Made by a program: the position numbers and the translations under genes
The notes under the pieces: generated by a model
The model's input: only the letters and a program-made list of their open reading frames with translations
Told to the model about the DNA's origin: nothing
The model's database searches: none
NCBI RefSeq assembly: GCF_016863535.1
Contig: NZ_BOPB01000003.1
Location: forward strand, 1-64,000
Direction of reading: 5' to 3'
Origin: Micromonospora lutea
GTDB taxonomy: Bacteria > Actinomycetota > Actinomycetes > Mycobacteriales > Micromonosporaceae
Length of the DNA: 64,000 nt
In this document: in pieces, positions 1 to 9,819 of the stretch
Layout of the letters: each line of letters opens with the position of its first letter
Position numbering within the stretch: the stretch's first letter is position 1

Positions 1-76
1 GGCGTCACCTCGCTGCGCTCGGCGTCGCGATGAGCCACCACGACACCGATGATTCGCTCCCTGCGTTCGCTCATCG
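1..76. repeat. Dispersed hairpin-type element, copy at left edge (truncated by window)
   Basis: Bases 48-76 match the right part of the 80-bp units at 56841-57008 (GATGATTCGCTC, four variable bases, then CGTTCGCTCATCG against CGCTCGCTCATCG). The left part shares the TCGCTGCG core. The element reaches exactly into the end of yraN: bases 71-73 of the element form the yraN stop codon, the same arrangement as at 57003. It is probably a member of a dispersed family; its left end is not in the window. Confidence 0.6.
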
Positions 77-433
77 GAACGCGTCCTTGACGTGCTCGAC
101 GCTTGCCCGACCGGCGCGGGGCAGCAGCACCGAGATGACGTCGAAACGAACCTCGTCGGCGGTGGTGCCGGTGGCGGCCAGCCAGGCGGCGGCAAGCCCT
201 CGCAGGCGACGGGCCTTGCGGGGCACCACCGCCTCGGCGGGGCTGCCGAAGGTGACAGTGCGGCGCGTCTTCACCTCGCAGAAGGCGAGCACCGGCCCGT
301 CCCAGGCGATGATGTCGATCTCTCCGGCGGGGCAGCGCCAGTTGCGGGCCACCGGGCGTAGTCCCGCCTCGATGAGGTGTCGTACGGCGCAGCGTTCCCC
401 GTACCCGCCGACCGCCTGGTTCCGCTTGGTCAT
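71..433 (-). CDS. YraN family protein (UPF0102, nuclease-fold)
   Basis: A 120-residue protein of the YraN/UPF0102 family, which has a restriction-endonuclease-like fold but no settled biochemical role. The family signature is visible: an N-terminal GEYGE-like GGYGERCA segment, [10 protein letters not shown], then FCEVKTRR, giving the E-x(n)-D-x(n)-ExK arrangement of PD-(D/E)xK nucleases. I chose the ATG at 433 because the family begins a few residues before the GYGE motif; an in-frame extension to 514 has no family support. In actinomycetes this gene normally sits near the rpsB region, with ComM and DprA genes downstream, here outside the window. Its stop codon lies inside a repeat element (1-76). 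Confidence 0.9.
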   Translation of the reverse strand: MTKRNQAVGGYGERCAVRHLIEAGLRPVARNWRCPAGEIDIIAWDGPVLAFCEVKTRRTVTFGSPAEAVVPRKARRLRGLAAAWLAATGTTADEVRFDVISVLLPRAGRASVEHVKDAFR

Positions 434-578
434 GACCGGCACCCTGCTCCCGTGCCAGGACTCGCGGCGACCCCGCCATGCTGATCTGTGGACAACCGAG
501 GGTGTTGTGGACAATCAGACGATCATGGCCTGGATGTGCTATTGGCGGCAGTTTCCGGACGGGCAGGTGCCGGGCCGG

Positions 579-1535
579 ATGGCGTACGAACCGCTGGTCG
601 CATACGGTGCCGGCGTGGACGGACGACGCAGTTTCGCCGACGACCAGGAGTCGCGCTGGTACCCGGCTGATCATGACCGTGGTTACGCCGAACCGCAGTG
701 GCGCCCGACGGGGGACGGGCACTACCCCGCAGACGAGCCGAGGGCGGTCCCCGAGCAGCGGGGTGACGACGACGACCGGTACGGCTCGCCGCGACGCGCA
801 GCCCTGACGGACCCGCTGGGGGACGTCGCCGCAGAGACCGAGCGCTACCGGGCGTCGCGTTCCCGCCGGGCCGAACCGACGGAGCCGGACGTTTCCGGTG
901 AGTTGCCGGCCGATCGTCCGGGCCGACGTGCTGCCCGCGAGGTGGGCCCGACCAGTGGCGGGGCGCCGTCGTCGACCGATCCGACCCGCGCCGTGCTGGC
1001 CGGATATCCGATCGTCGAGGCGAAGCGTGTGCCCGAGGGCACCAATCCGCTGGAGCAGCCGACCGGGCCGGTGCCGTCGGTGGCACCCCGGGTGGAACCG
1101 CCGGTGGGCGAGGTCCCGCCCGGCCACGTCGAGGCCATGACCGGCCACCCGGGCTCCGGCTACCAGACGAGTGGCGTTCAGGCGGGTGGCATCCAGACGG
1201 GTGGCGTCCAGCCAAGCCTGCCGGCCGGGGACGGCGTCTACCGGACGCGACGACCGGTGCTCGCGGTGCTCTTCGCCGCGCTGGTCGTGATCTTCGAGTT
1301 GCCGGCGGTGCGGGTGCTGCTGCACGGCGCGACGGCGGATCCGGTGGTCGCCGGGGACGTCCTGGCGGGCACGTTCCTGGTCTGCGGTCTGCCGATCTTC
1401 GCGGCCGGCCTCTACGGGCTGCGGACGACCGGGTTCTCGCTGACCGACGGCGCCCGGGGGTGGCTGCGACCGCCGACCGCGTACCTGACGGTCGGCCTGG
1501 CGCTCTTCCTGGTGGCCGCGATCGCTGCCGGCTGA
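579..1535 (+). CDS. Proline/charge-rich protein with C-terminal membrane segments, unknown function
   Basis: About 318 residues if read from the ATG at 579; in-frame ATGs at 525 and 534 are alternatives and nothing in the sequence decides between them. Roughly the first 220 residues are low-complexity and rich in Asp, Arg, Pro and Gly, and look disordered; a short repeated [14 protein letters not shown] stretch lies near residue 200. The last 100 residues hold about three hydrophobic segments ([16 protein letters not shown], a [20 protein letters not shown] stretch and [15 protein letters not shown]), so it is probably anchored in the membrane with a cytoplasmic tail. It is divergent from yraN and precedes rpsB. 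No recognised domain. Confidence 0.75.
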   Translation: MAYEPLVAYGAGVDGRRSFADDQESRWYPADHDRGYAEPQWRPTGDGHYPADEPRAVPEQRGDDDDRYGSPRRAALTDPLGDVAAETERYRASRSRRAEPTEPDVSGELPADRPGRRAAREVGPTSGGAPSSTDPTRAVLAGYPIVEAKRVPEGTNPLEQPTGPVPSVAPRVEPPVGEVPPGHVEAMTGHPGSGYQTSGVQAGGIQTGGVQPSLPAGDGVYRTRRPVLAVLFAALVVIFELPAVRVLLHGATADPVVAGDVLAGTFLVCGLPIFAAGLYGLRTTGFSLTDGARGWLRPPTAYLTVGLALFLVAAIAAG

Positions 1536-1798
1536 GCGGATTCGCGCCGCGCGGGCGTCGATCGCCCCGGGCGGGTCCGCGTTGCACCCGGGCGTGGATC
1601 CGCCGGGAGGGCGCGTACACTGGTCAACCGGCGACCGCCTCGTGCGGTCGACCTCGCGTGCCCTCCTCACGAGTCGTCGTGTGGCGGCGGCCTCCCTGGT
1701 CCCGATTTCGTCGGGCCCACCCTGGCCGACGACCGGGCACCAGGACGCCCAGCCGCCTGGCCGGGCGGGACAACCAGGGACCGCAAGGAGTACGAATC
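1536..1798 (+). other. rpsB leader region
   Basis: This 263-base gap holds the upstream region of rpsB. A TACACT hexamer at 1616-1621 is a plausible -10, though no good -35 sits at the right distance. A short hairpin (CGACCGC at 1632-1638, GCGGTCG at 1644-1650) lies just downstream of it, nested in a wider GGAGGGC (1606) / GCCCTCC (1659) pairing. Ribosomal protein S2 often autoregulates its operon through its leader, so this could be a control site, but I cannot assign it to a known motif. Confidence 0.3.
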
Positions 1799-2671
1799 AT
1801 GGCCGTCGTGACCATGCGTCAGCTGCTGGAGAGTGGTGTTCACTTCGGGCACCAGACCCGGCGCTGGAACCCGAAGATGAAGCGCTTCATCTTCACCGAG
1901 CGCAACGGCATCTACATCATCGACCTGCGCCAGACCCTCGACTACATCGAGAAGGCGTACGACTTCGTGCGCAACACGGTGGCCGAGGGCGGCAGCATCC
2001 TCTTCGTCGGCACGAAGAAGCAGGCGCAGGAAGCGATCGCCGAGCAGGCAACCCGCGTCGGCCAGCCGTTCGTCAACCACCGCTGGCTGGGCGGCATGCT
2101 GACCAACTTCCAGACGGTGTACAAGCGGCTGCAGCGGATGAAGGAGCTGGAGGCCCTCGGTGACCTCAGCGGCACCGCCGCCGGCTACACCAAGAAGGAG
2201 ACCCTGCAGCTCTCCCGCGAGAAGATCAAGCTGACTCGCACCCTGGGTGGCCTGCGGGACATGCAGAAGCTCCCGGCCGCGGTCTGGGTGGTCGACACCA
2301 AGAAGGAGCACATCGCCGTCGACGAGGCCCGCAAGCTGGGCATCCCGGTGATCGCCGTGCTCGACACCAACTGCGACCCGGACGAGGTCGACTTCCCGAT
2401 CCCGGGCAACGACGACGCGATCCGCTCGGCCGAGCTGCTGACCAGGGTCGTCGCCGCCGCCGTCGCCGACGGCCTGATCGCTCGCTCCGGTCGTCGCCGG
2501 GGCGGAGACGAGAAGCCGGAGGCGGGGGTCGCCACCGACGAGCCGTTGGCCGAGTGGGAGCGCGAGCTGCTCGAGGAGCCGAAGAAGGCCGATGAGCAGC
2601 AGCCCGCAGCCGAGCAGCCGGCCGCCGAGCAGCCCGCAGCCGAGCAGCCGGCCGCCGTCTCCGGTCAGTGA
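1799..2671 (+). CDS. rpsB: 30S ribosomal protein S2
   Basis: Ribosomal protein S2, 290 residues, part of the head/body junction of the 30S subunit. The start [20 protein letters not shown] and the inner motifs [17 protein letters not shown] and [14 protein letters not shown] are typical of the family. An AAGGAG Shine-Dalgarno at 1785-1790 fixes the ATG at 1799. The protein is about 40 residues longer than most S2 proteins because of a C-terminal tail with repeated AAEQP units (nucleotides about 2600-2660), probably disordered. It is followed by a terminator-like hairpin and tsf, the standard bacterial order. Confidence 0.98.
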   Translation: MAVVTMRQLLESGVHFGHQTRRWNPKMKRFIFTERNGIYIIDLRQTLDYIEKAYDFVRNTVAEGGSILFVGTKKQAQEAIAEQATRVGQPFVNHRWLGGMLTNFQTVYKRLQRMKELEALGDLSGTAAGYTKKETLQLSREKIKLTRTLGGLRDMQKLPAAVWVVDTKKEHIAVDEARKLGIPVIAVLDTNCDPDEVDFPIPGNDDAIRSAELLTRVVAAAVADGLIARSGRRRGGDEKPEAGVATDEPLAEWERELLEEPKKADEQQPAAEQPAAEQPAAEQPAAVSGQ

Positions 2672-2677
2672 CTGTGT

Positions 2678-2721
2678 CGCCGTCCGGCCACCGTCCGTTC
2701 CGCTGACGGTGGCCGGCGGCG
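2678..2721 (+). terminator. Intercistronic hairpin between rpsB and tsf
   Basis: CCGGCCACCGTC (2684-2695) pairs perfectly with GACGGTGGCCGG (2705-2716) across a 9-base loop, with further CG pairing outside. No T-run follows. Position between rpsB and tsf suggests attenuation or partial termination that sets the S2 to EF-Ts ratio, as described for rpsB-tsf in other bacteria. Confidence 0.5.
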
Positions 2722-2804
2722 GGTAGGCCGGGCACGAACCTCTCGGAACCGGGTAACCGTCACCTCAGACCATTCCACGCAGTCTCAACATCGAAGAGAG
2801 AGCC

Positions 2805-3632
2805 ATGTCCCAGATCACCGCCGCGGACGTCAAGAAGCTCCGCGACCTGACCGGCGCCGGCATGATGGACAGCAAGAAGGCGCTGACCGAGGCCGAGGGC
2901 GACTTCGACAAGGCCGTCGAGATCCTGCGCGTCAAGGGCGCCAAGGACGTCGGCAAGCGGGCCGGCCGGACCGCCGCGAACGGTCTGGTCGCCCACTCCG
3001 GCAAGGCGCTGCTCGAACTCAACTGCGAGACCGACTTCGTCGCCAAGAACGACAGCTTCATCGCGCTGGCGCAGCAACTCGTCGAGCACGGCGAGCGCTC
3101 CGGCGTCAGCACCGCCGAGGAGCTGCTGGCCAGCGAGCTCGACGGTCGTACCGTGGCCGACCTGGTCCAGGAGCAGTCCGCCAAGATCGGCGAGAAGCTG
3201 GTGCTCAACCGGTTCGCCAAGCTCGACGGCACCGTCGCGGTCTACCTGCACCGCAAGGCGCAGGACCTGCCCCCGGCGGTTGGCGTGCTGGTGCAGTACA
3301 CCGGCAAGACCGACGAGGCGGGCGATGCCGACGCGCGCGGCGCGGCGATGCAGATCGCCGCGATGCGGCCGCAGTACCTCACCCGCGACGAGGTGCCGGC
3401 CGAGGTCGTCGACTCCGAGCGGCGCATCGCCGAGCAGACCGCACGCGAGGAGAACAAGCCCGAGGCCGCGCTGCCGAAGATCGTCGAAGGCCGGGTCAAC
3501 TCGTTCTTCAAGGACTTCGTCCTGCTGGAGCAGTCCTCGGTCACCGACAACAAGAAGACCGTGAAGCAGGTGCTGGCCGAGGCGGGCATCGAGGTCACCG
3601 GCTTCGTGCGGTTCGAGGTCGGCCAGGCCTGA
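2805..3632 (+). CDS. tsf: Translation elongation factor Ts
   Basis: EF-Ts, 275 residues, the guanine-nucleotide exchange factor that recycles EF-Tu-GDP. The N-terminal UBA-like domain reads [19 protein letters not shown], and the EF-Tu-contacting TDFVAKN motif is at about residues 76-82, followed by two dimerisation-type core subdomains. Length is normal for actinobacteria. A purine-rich GAAGAGAGAG ribosome-binding region precedes the ATG. It follows rpsB as usual, and a strong hairpin terminator follows it. Confidence 0.98.
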   Translation: MSQITAADVKKLRDLTGAGMMDSKKALTEAEGDFDKAVEILRVKGAKDVGKRAGRTAANGLVAHSGKALLELNCETDFVAKNDSFIALAQQLVEHGERSGVSTAEELLASELDGRTVADLVQEQSAKIGEKLVLNRFAKLDGTVAVYLHRKAQDLPPAVGVLVQYTGKTDEAGDADARGAAMQIAAMRPQYLTRDEVPAEVVDSERRIAEQTAREENKPEAALPKIVEGRVNSFFKDFVLLEQSSVTDNKKTVKQVLAEAGIEVTGFVRFEVGQA

Positions 3633-3677
3633 GCCGGCTCGGGCGTCCGACGCCCGCGAGCTGGGAGCAACGACGAG

Positions 3678-3723
3678 ACGAGGGGGCCGCCGGTGTACGC
3701 GATACACACCGCGGCCCCCTCGT
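3678..3723 (+). terminator. Strong hairpin terminator after tsf
   Basis: ACGAGGGGGCCGC (3678-3690) and GCGGCCCCCTCGT (3711-3723) form a perfect 13-bp GC-rich stem, and the inner GGTGT/ACACC bases extend it. It lies 45 bases after the tsf stop. There is no long T-tract, as is common in actinobacteria. Confidence 0.75.
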
Positions 3724-3786
3724 CCCATAAGGTCGGCAGCGGCAGGTACGCGCACCCGAGCGCGCCAGTGGGGGAAGGACGGGCGG

Positions 3787-4554
3787 ATGACGCAGGTTGT
3801 GAGTGACCGGACGTTGGCAGCGGACGATCCGACAGCACCACCGCCCGGCCGGGCCAGGCGGGTGGTGTTGAAGCTCTCCGGCGAGGTGTTCGGCGGGGGC
3901 GCCATCGGCGTCGACCCGGACGTCGTGCAGGCCATCGCCCGGCAGATCGCCACCGTGGTACGCCGGGGTGTGCAGGTTTCCGTGGTGGTCGGCGGCGGCA
4001 ACTTCTTCCGTGGCGCGGAGTTGCAGAAGCGGGGCATGGACCGCGCCCGGGCGGACTACATGGGCATGCTCGGCACGGTGATGAACTGCCTGGCCCTCCA
4101 GGACTTCCTGGAGAAGGAGGGCATCGAGACCCGTGTGCAGAGCGCCATCACGATGGCCCAGGTGGCAGAGCCGTACATCCCGCTGCGGGCGATCCGGCAT
4201 CTGGAGAAGGGCCGGGTCGTCATCTTCGGCGCCGGCGCGGGAATGCCGTACTTCTCCACCGACACGGTGGCCGCCCAGCGCGCGTTGGAGATCCACGCGG
4301 ACGTCGTGCTGATGAGCAAGAACGGGGTGGACGGCGTCTACACGGCTGACCCCCGGATCGATCCGACCGCCAGTAAGTTCGACTCGATCACCTTCTCCGA
4401 GGTGCTGCGTCGCAACCTTCGGGTCGCCGACGCGGCTGCCTTCAGCCTCTGCATGGAGAACGGCCTGCCGATGCTGGTCTTCGGCGCGCAGGGCGACGAC
4501 ACCATCGTCCGGGCCGTGGGTGGCGACAAGATCGGCACCCTGATCACCACCTGA
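3787..4554 (+). CDS. pyrH: UMP kinase
   Basis: Uridylate kinase, 255 residues, amino-acid-kinase fold, converting UMP to UDP in pyrimidine nucleotide synthesis in the cytoplasm. The phosphate-binding KLSGE is at residues 29-33 and [11 protein letters not shown] at about 66-76. Later motifs include GMLGTVMN and the [13 protein letters not shown] substrate loop, followed by [15 protein letters not shown] roughly 20-residue acidic/proline N-terminal extension precedes the catalytic core. GGAAGGACGGGCGG upstream supplies the ribosome-binding site. Its position before frr is conserved in actinobacteria. Confidence 0.97.
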   Translation: MTQVVSDRTLAADDPTAPPPGRARRVVLKLSGEVFGGGAIGVDPDVVQAIARQIATVVRRGVQVSVVVGGGNFFRGAELQKRGMDRARADYMGMLGTVMNCLALQDFLEKEGIETRVQSAITMAQVAEPYIPLRAIRHLEKGRVVIFGAGAGMPYFSTDTVAAQRALEIHADVVLMSKNGVDGVYTADPRIDPTASKFDSITFSEVLRRNLRVADAAAFSLCMENGLPMLVFGAQGDDTIVRAVGGDKIGTLITT

Positions 4555-4634
4555 GCCGACCGCCGAGGCGATCCCCGGCGGTCACGGTGACCCGACAAGC
4601 CCACGACGAGCACAAGAAGGAGGCGAGGAGACCG

Positions 4635-5192
4635 GTGATCGACGACACCCTCCTCGAGGCCGAGGAGAAGATGGAGCGTGCGGTCGAGCACGCCAAGGAG
4701 GAGTTCGGCGCCATCCGCACCGGTCGCGCGACTCCGGCCATGTTCTCCAAGATCATGATCGACTACTACGGCAGTCCGACCCCCCTGACGCAGATGGCAT
4801 CGGTGGCTGTTCCCGAGCCGCGGATGGCCATCATCAAGCCGTACGACAACTCGCAGACCAACGCCATGGAGAAGGCGATCCGCGACTCGGACCTCGGGGT
4901 CAACCCGAACAACGAGGGCAATCAGCTGCGCATCCTGCTCCCGCAGATGACCGAGGAACGCCGCCGCGAGATGATCAAGGTGGCTCGGCAGAAGGGTGAG
5001 GAGGCGAAGGTCGCCATCCGTAACATCCGCCGCAAGGGCAAGGAAGAGCTGGACCGGATGGTCAAGGACGGCGAGGTCGGCGAGGACGAGGGCCGGCGCG
5101 CGGAGAAGGAACTGGACGACCTGACCCAGCGATACGTGGCGCACGTCGACGAGTTGGTCAAGCACAAGGAGTCCGAACTCCTGGAAGTCTGA
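4635..5192 (+). CDS. frr: Ribosome recycling factor
   Basis: RRF, 185 residues, which with EF-G splits post-termination ribosomes. The GTG at 4635 gives [17 protein letters not shown] and the canonical family length; the GAGGCGAGGAG just upstream (4619-4630) is its ribosome-binding site. An upstream ATG/GTG would add about 16 residues not seen in the family. Recognisable motifs: [27 protein letters not shown], and the long C-terminal helical stretch ending in LLEV. Confidence 0.97.
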   Translation: MIDDTLLEAEEKMERAVEHAKEEFGAIRTGRATPAMFSKIMIDYYGSPTPLTQMASVAVPEPRMAIIKPYDNSQTNAMEKAIRDSDLGVNPNNEGNQLRILLPQMTEERRREMIKVARQKGEEAKVAIRNIRRKGKEELDRMVKDGEVGEDEGRRAEKELDDLTQRYVAHVDELVKHKESELLEV

Positions 5193-5209
5193 CGCCGAGG
5201 TCACCGCCT

Positions 5210-5272
5210 GCTTGATCATGAAGATGCTGCCACCCCGTCCGGCGTGGCGTGGTGACAACTTCATGATCAAGC
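5210..5272. repeat. GATC-containing intergenic palindrome
   Basis: Perfect 14-base arms GCTTGATCATGAAG (5210-5223) and CTTCATGATCAAGC (5259-5272) surround an interior with partial pairing (CCACC against GGTG). It lies between frr and cdsA and may act as a terminator for frr. Similar GATC-ended palindromes occur at 28594, 42467 and 62781. Confidence 0.7.
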
Positions 5273-5472
5273 TGGTGGGAGCGGACACCGGCACGTCCTG
5301 CCGGACGGGCGGGTGCAGTAGGCTCGGCACGATTCCCGGTGACCCGACAGTGAACGGCGGGGATCAGCCAGCCGACAGGCCGGCATTTCAGACGGAGCGC
5401 CTCGCGCGGGTAGGGGATGGTAGTGGCTGTGCGTCAAGTGGTGGATCTCGTACCGCTCCCCCCTGGTGCGTG

Positions 5473-6900
5473 ATGTCCCACCTCGACCCCTACGGCGGCG
5501 CCGAAGCCCGTGACTGGGATCGCCCGGACCGACCCACCTCCCTGCCCTGGCCGGATCCAGACGTCGAACCCGGTCCGTGGGGCCGAGGCCCTAAACCCGG
5601 TGCCGAGATGTACGCCAGCCCGCGCACCCGTCCCGGCCCGCACTCCGATCACCTGTACGCCGACCGCCCTGACGACCGGGACGGCCCGGTCGGTGCCGGC
5701 TTCGGCGAGCCGTACGACGCGGATCCGGACGGTGGCGGCCGGCCGACCCAGGAGAGCTGGACCGGGCGTGGACCCGCTGGCTGGGACCAGCCACCGAACA
5801 CGCGCACCGGTGCCCGCGACCTGAACCACGGCGACGCACCCACCGCGCAGATCGCGCCGGTGCGGGTCGGCGACGGTCGGGACCACGACGACGCGCCCAC
5901 CACCCAGATGGCACCGGTGCGGGTCGGTGACCAGGTGGGCCACGACGACGCGCCGACCACGCAGCTCGCGGCCGTTGCGACCGGGGACGCTGACCCCGAG
6001 GCGACCGGGCAGGACGGGCCGGGCCGGCGTCACCGTGGTCGGCGTCGGGCCGGTGCGGGCCGCCCGGCCACCCGGCAGAGCGCGAGCCGGGCCGGTCGGA
6101 ACTTGCCGGCGGCCATCACGGTCGGGGTCTGCCTGGGCGCGGCGGTCCTGCTGCCCCTGTTCCTGTACACCCCGGCATTCCTGCTGGTGCTCGCCGCCGC
6201 GTTCGGCATCGGCATCTGGGAGATGTCCCGGGCGGTGCGCCGCCAGGGTGCCGAGGTGCCCCTGGTGCCGCTGGTCGCCGGTGGGGTACTCACCGTCACG
6301 CTGGCGTGGTTCGCCGGGATGGACGCGCTCCTGCTCGGCCTCCTGGTCACCATCACGGGCACGTTCGTCTGGCGGCTTGGCGACGGCACGGCCAACCTGC
6401 GGCGGGACATGACCGCGGCGACCCTGATCGCGGTGTACGTGCCCTTCCTCGGCGGCTTCGCCGCCCTGCTCGCGTCGTCTCCCGATGACGGGGCGCTGCG
6501 GGTGTTGGTGACGCTGGTCGCGGTGGTGCTCTCCGACACCGGTGGGTACGCGGCCGGCGCGAACTTCGGCAAGCACCCGATGGCCCCGACGATCAGCCCG
6601 AAGAAGTCCTGGGAGGGCTTCGCCGGCTCGGTGGGCGCTGCGGCGCTGGGCAGTGGTGTGCTGCTCTGGGCGCTGTTCGACGTGGCGCCCTGGTGGGGTG
6701 CCGTGTTCGGGGTGGCGGTCTCCGGCGCTGCCGTCCTCGGCGACCTCGCCGAATCGATGATCAAGCGGGATCTCGGCGTGAAGGACATGAGCAACCTGCT
6801 GCCCGGCCATGGCGGGCTGATGGACCGGCTCGATTCCGTCCTGTTCGCGGTGCCGACGGCGTACCTGTTGCTCGTGATGTTCGTTCCGGCGGTGAACTGA
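5473..6900 (+). CDS. cdsA: Phosphatidate cytidylyltransferase with long N-terminal extension
   Basis: CDP-diacylglycerol synthase, making CDP-diacylglycerol from CTP and phosphatidate at the cytoplasmic membrane. From the ATG at 5473 it is 475 residues. The first ~210 are hydrophilic and contain three tandem ~19-residue repeats (residues about 119-171, each with [11 protein letters not shown] and VRVGD-like parts). Several membrane segments follow from about residue 210, and the family signature [19 protein letters not shown] is at about 436-454. The catalytic part has normal length; the extension is typical in kind of actinomycetes. The open frame continues upstream through a palindrome, so the start is uncertain; GTG 5470 is an alternative. 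Confidence 0.93.
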   Translation: MSHLDPYGGAEARDWDRPDRPTSLPWPDPDVEPGPWGRGPKPGAEMYASPRTRPGPHSDHLYADRPDDRDGPVGAGFGEPYDADPDGGGRPTQESWTGRGPAGWDQPPNTRTGARDLNHGDAPTAQIAPVRVGDGRDHDDAPTTQMAPVRVGDQVGHDDAPTTQLAAVATGDADPEATGQDGPGRRHRGRRRAGAGRPATRQSASRAGRNLPAAITVGVCLGAAVLLPLFLYTPAFLLVLAAAFGIGIWEMSRAVRRQGAEVPLVPLVAGGVLTVTLAWFAGMDALLLGLLVTITGTFVWRLGDGTANLRRDMTAATLIAVYVPFLGGFAALLASSPDDGALRVLVTLVAVVLSDTGGYAAGANFGKHPMAPTISPKKSWEGFAGSVGAAALGSGVLLWALFDVAPWWGAVFGVAVSGAAVLGDLAESMIKRDLGVKDMSNLLPGHGGLMDRLDSVLFAVPTAYLLLVMFVPAVN

Positions 6901-7004
6901 GGCATGACCCACGCCGGCGGGACCGTGGCGCGGACGAGGCGGGAGCGGACCCGGCACCTCCGCAGGGGTGCGTCTCCGGCCGAGCGTGCCAGACTGGATG
7001 TGCC

Positions 7005-8156
7005 ATGACGAGTCTTCCCCTGATCCCGGTCGACCCGGACGCGCCAGGTGCGCGCCGGGCGGCAATGCCACCGCAACACCTCGCCGATCTCGACCTGGCC
7101 GGCCGCAAGGACCTGGTCACGAAGTTGGGCGAGGCGTCGTTCCGCGCCCGGCAGATCTCCACCCACTACTTCGGCCGGCTGGTGCGTGACCCCGCGCTGA
7201 TGACCGACCTGCCGACGTCGTCCCGCGAGCGTCTCGCCGACCAGCTGCTGCCCCGGCTGCTCACGCCGGTACGCGAGCTGGCCTGCGACGACGGGGCCAC
7301 CCGCAAGGCGTTGTGGCGGCTGCACGACGGGTCGCTGGTGGAGAGCGTGCTGATGGGCTACCCGGACCGGGTCACCGTCTGCATCTCCAGCCAGGCGGGA
7401 TGCGGCATGGCCTGCCCGTTCTGCGCGACCGGCCAAGCCGGCCTGACTCGGAACCTCTCCACCGCCGAGATCGTCGACCAGGCGGTCTACCTCGCGGGCG
7501 TGGCCGCCTCCGGCAAGGTCGCCGGGTCACCGCCGAGGCTGTCACACGTGGTCTTCATGGGCATGGGCGAGCCGCTGGCGAACTACAACAGGGTTGTCAC
7601 CGCGATCCGCCGCCTGGTCGCACCGGCACCCGAAGGGCTCGGCCTGTCACAGCGTCACATCACCGTTTCCACAGTCGGGCTGGTGCCGGCCATCCACCGA
7701 CTGGCCAGCGAAGACCTCTCCGTGACTCTTGCGTTGTCGCTGCATGCCCCCGATGATGAGCTGCGCGACGAACTCGTGCCGGTCAACCAGCGCTGGAAGG
7801 TGTGCGAGGTGCTGGACGCAGCCTGGGCCTACGCGGCCCGCACGGGCCGTCGTGTGTCGATCGAGTACGCGATGATCAAGGACGTGAACGACCAGCCGTG
7901 GCGAGCTGACCTGCTCGGCCGGCTGCTGGCCGGCAAGCTGGCCCACGTGAACCTGATCCCGCTCAACCCGACTCCGGGTAGCCGCTGGGATGCGAGCCCG
8001 AAGCCGGTCGAGCGGGAGTTTGTCCGGCGGTTGCGCGACGCCGGGGTGTCCACCACGGTGCGGGACACCCGAGGTCGCGAGATCGACGGAGCGTGTGGGC
8101 AGCTGGCCGCCGCGGAGGACAGTGGCACCGACCCGGCCGGGGAGATGACGGCGTGA
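7005..8156 (+). CDS. rlmN: Dual-specificity 23S rRNA/tRNA adenine C2-methyltransferase RlmN
   Basis: Radical-SAM enzyme that methylates C2 of A2503 in 23S rRNA and A37 in some tRNAs; 383 residues. The CxxxCxxC iron-sulfur ligands are C133, C137 and C140 in [24 protein letters not shown] and HITVSTVG follow, and the late GACGQL cysteine is the likely resolving/methyl-carrier cysteine of the family. Order after cdsA is conserved in actinobacteria. The ATG at 7005 begins [10 protein letters not shown]. Confidence 0.97.
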   Translation: MTSLPLIPVDPDAPGARRAAMPPQHLADLDLAGRKDLVTKLGEASFRARQISTHYFGRLVRDPALMTDLPTSSRERLADQLLPRLLTPVRELACDDGATRKALWRLHDGSLVESVLMGYPDRVTVCISSQAGCGMACPFCATGQAGLTRNLSTAEIVDQAVYLAGVAASGKVAGSPPRLSHVVFMGMGEPLANYNRVVTAIRRLVAPAPEGLGLSQRHITVSTVGLVPAIHRLASEDLSVTLALSLHAPDDELRDELVPVNQRWKVCEVLDAAWAYAARTGRRVSIEYAMIKDVNDQPWRADLLGRLLAGKLAHVNLIPLNPTPGSRWDASPKPVEREFVRRLRDAGVSTTVRDTRGREIDGACGQLAAAEDSGTDPAGEMTA

Positions 8157-8187
8157 CCGGGCGTGGCGAACGAGACCAGGAGACATA

Positions 8188-9264
8188 GTGGCGAGTCAGG
8201 GTCAGCGTTTCCGGCGTAAGGCGCTCCGCCGGGGATACAAGGTTGACGAGGTGGACGCCTTCCTGGACCGGGTCGAGGCGACACTCGCCGGTCAGCCGGT
8301 CGGAGCGCCGGTGGCCTCGCAGGAGGTCCATGACGTCGTCTTCCGGGTTCGCTTCAACGGCTATGACGAGTGGCAGGTCGACCTGCACCTCGACCGGGTC
8401 GAACGGCAGTTGGCCGAGCTGGAGGAACGCGGCGGCGCTCCCGGGCGCGGCGATGGCCGGATGGGTCCGGTGGAGCGGATGGGTCCGGGCATGCGCGAGG
8501 ACCGTGGCATGTCTCCGGTGCCGCAGCCGCCGATGCCGCCGCGGGGGATGCCGGCACAGCCCGGGCCCCCCTACGGCCGCTATGACGAGCCGACCGGTGC
8601 CTTCGCCGGCGGTTACGACAACGCTCCCCGGGGTGGTTATGACGGCCCGCGCGGCGCTGCTCCGATGGGTCCGGGTGCGCCGATGGGCCCTCCGGGCGGC
8701 ATGGGGCACGGCGGACCTCCACCGCGTGGTCTGCCCGCGGGCCCCGGCGGCTACGGTCCGCCGGACGGTCCCGGTGGTTACGGTCCGCCGGACGCCCCCG
8801 GAGGCTATGGCCCGCCGCCGGACGAGCAGCGCTTCGACGGGTTCGAGGCGGGTCGACACGGCCGTACCGACATGACCGCCGAGATGAGGCTGTCGGACCG
8901 GGACCCGCGCCGCGGCCCGGCTGGCCCTCCCAACCTGCCGCAGCAGGCCCTTGGCGGGCCTCCGATGGGTGGCCCCCCAGCGATGGCCGGCCCGCCGATG
9001 GCCGGTCCGCCCGGCAGTGACCTCTACCGGGTGGACCAGATCCGGCGAAGCTTCCAGGTCCGCCGCTTCGGCAGTGGGTACGACCCCGACCAGGTGGACC
9101 GGTTCTTCGAGACACTGCTCGGGGGGATGGCCGGACGCAACCAGATGCCGGTGAACCCGAAGGACCTGGACACGCTGCGCTTCGGACTGGTGCAGGGCGG
9201 TTACTTCGAGGCCGAGGTCGACGCCGCACTGAAGAACGTGCAGGACATTCTCTTCGGCCGCTGA
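8188..9264 (+). CDS. DivIVA-domain-repeat protein with proline/glycine-rich middle
   Basis: Begins with GTG at 8188 after AGGAGA; 358 residues. I see four short DivIVA-type motifs: FRRKALRRGYKVDEVDAFLD (about 8-27), FRVRFNGYDEWQVDLHLDRV (about 51-70), FQVRRFGSGYDPDQVDRFFE (about 289-308) and RFGLVQGGYFEAEVDAAL (about 331-348). The ~200 residues between the second and third are low complexity, with tandem GGYGPPD units. DivIVA-type motifs in actinobacteria mark cytoskeletal or polar-growth proteins; this one lacks the long coiled coil of Wag31, so it may be a scaffold rather than a pole-organising filament. Function is inferred. Confidence 0.85.
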   Translation: MASQGQRFRRKALRRGYKVDEVDAFLDRVEATLAGQPVGAPVASQEVHDVVFRVRFNGYDEWQVDLHLDRVERQLAELEERGGAPGRGDGRMGPVERMGPGMREDRGMSPVPQPPMPPRGMPAQPGPPYGRYDEPTGAFAGGYDNAPRGGYDGPRGAAPMGPGAPMGPPGGMGHGGPPPRGLPAGPGGYGPPDGPGGYGPPDAPGGYGPPPDEQRFDGFEAGRHGRTDMTAEMRLSDRDPRRGPAGPPNLPQQALGGPPMGGPPAMAGPPMAGPPGSDLYRVDQIRRSFQVRRFGSGYDPDQVDRFFETLLGGMAGRNQMPVNPKDLDTLRFGLVQGGYFEAEVDAALKNVQDILFGR

Positions 9265-9272
9265 CGCACATC

Positions 9273-9320
9273 GACGCGCGAGGGCCCGCCTCCGGAGACC
9301 GGGGCGGGCCCTCGCGCGTC
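9273..9320. terminator. Hairpin terminator between convergent genes
   Basis: A perfect 18-bp stem (9273-9290 GACGCGCGAGGGCCCGCC with its complement at 9303-9320) and 12-base loop follows the DivIVA-repeat gene and faces the end of the DUF2631 gene on the other strand. Likely bidirectional. Confidence 0.8.
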
Positions 9321-9408
9321 GTCGTGTGGGTGGTGCGGCGGGTGGGTCGACGGTCACCCGGGAGCTGGTCCGTCGGGAGCGCAAACCGTCGCGGGTAAGG
9401 CCGATGCG

Positions 9409-9630
9409 TCAGGAGCGCAGGCCGTTGCGGCGCAGCACCGCGTCACCGATCACGATGAGCAGCAGGAGTGCGGCCAGGCCGATCAGCCAGAGATCCTCGA
9501 CCCTGCCCTCGTGGTTGCCGCAGAGCATCGCCAGCAGCGCGAACGCGGTGAGCACCGCGCCGATCCGCCCGGCCTTACGGTGCCCAGGCTTGTGCTGGTC
9601 TGGCGACGTTACCGGCTCGCTTCCTGCCAC
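9409..9630 (-). CDS. DUF2631 small membrane protein
   Basis: 73 residues with two hydrophobic segments (about 24-38 and 49-64) joined by a CGNHEGRVEDLWLIG stretch. The [LM]xGNHxGxVEDxxLIG pattern is what I remember of DUF2631 proteins such as M. tuberculosis Rv2876, which also lies near cdsA/rlmN. ATG at 9630 is preceded on its strand by AAGGA. Function unknown; convergent with the DivIVA-repeat gene. Confidence 0.8.
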   Translation of the reverse strand: MAGSEPVTSPDQHKPGHRKAGRIGAVLTAFALLAMLCGNHEGRVEDLWLIGLAALLLLIVIGDAVLRRNGLRS

Positions 9631-9819
9631 TGTCGGTCCTTCCTCGCGAACGGATCTCCGGCTAGTCTGGCACGTCCCCTGCGAGGGTTTCCGGCCAGGG
9701 CCGATAGGCCCGCTCAGGTGGGTGGTAGGGCACTACCGGCGTCGCTGGGCGAGGACCAGACTGCCTCCGGTAGCGTTCTGGGGCGTACACCTTGATTGTC
9801 TCTTTGAGGGGGAACTGCG

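Noticed and set aside
1536-1798. A riboswitch or tRNA in the rpsB leader
   Set aside because: No cloverleaf and no recognised riboswitch core; only simple hairpins.
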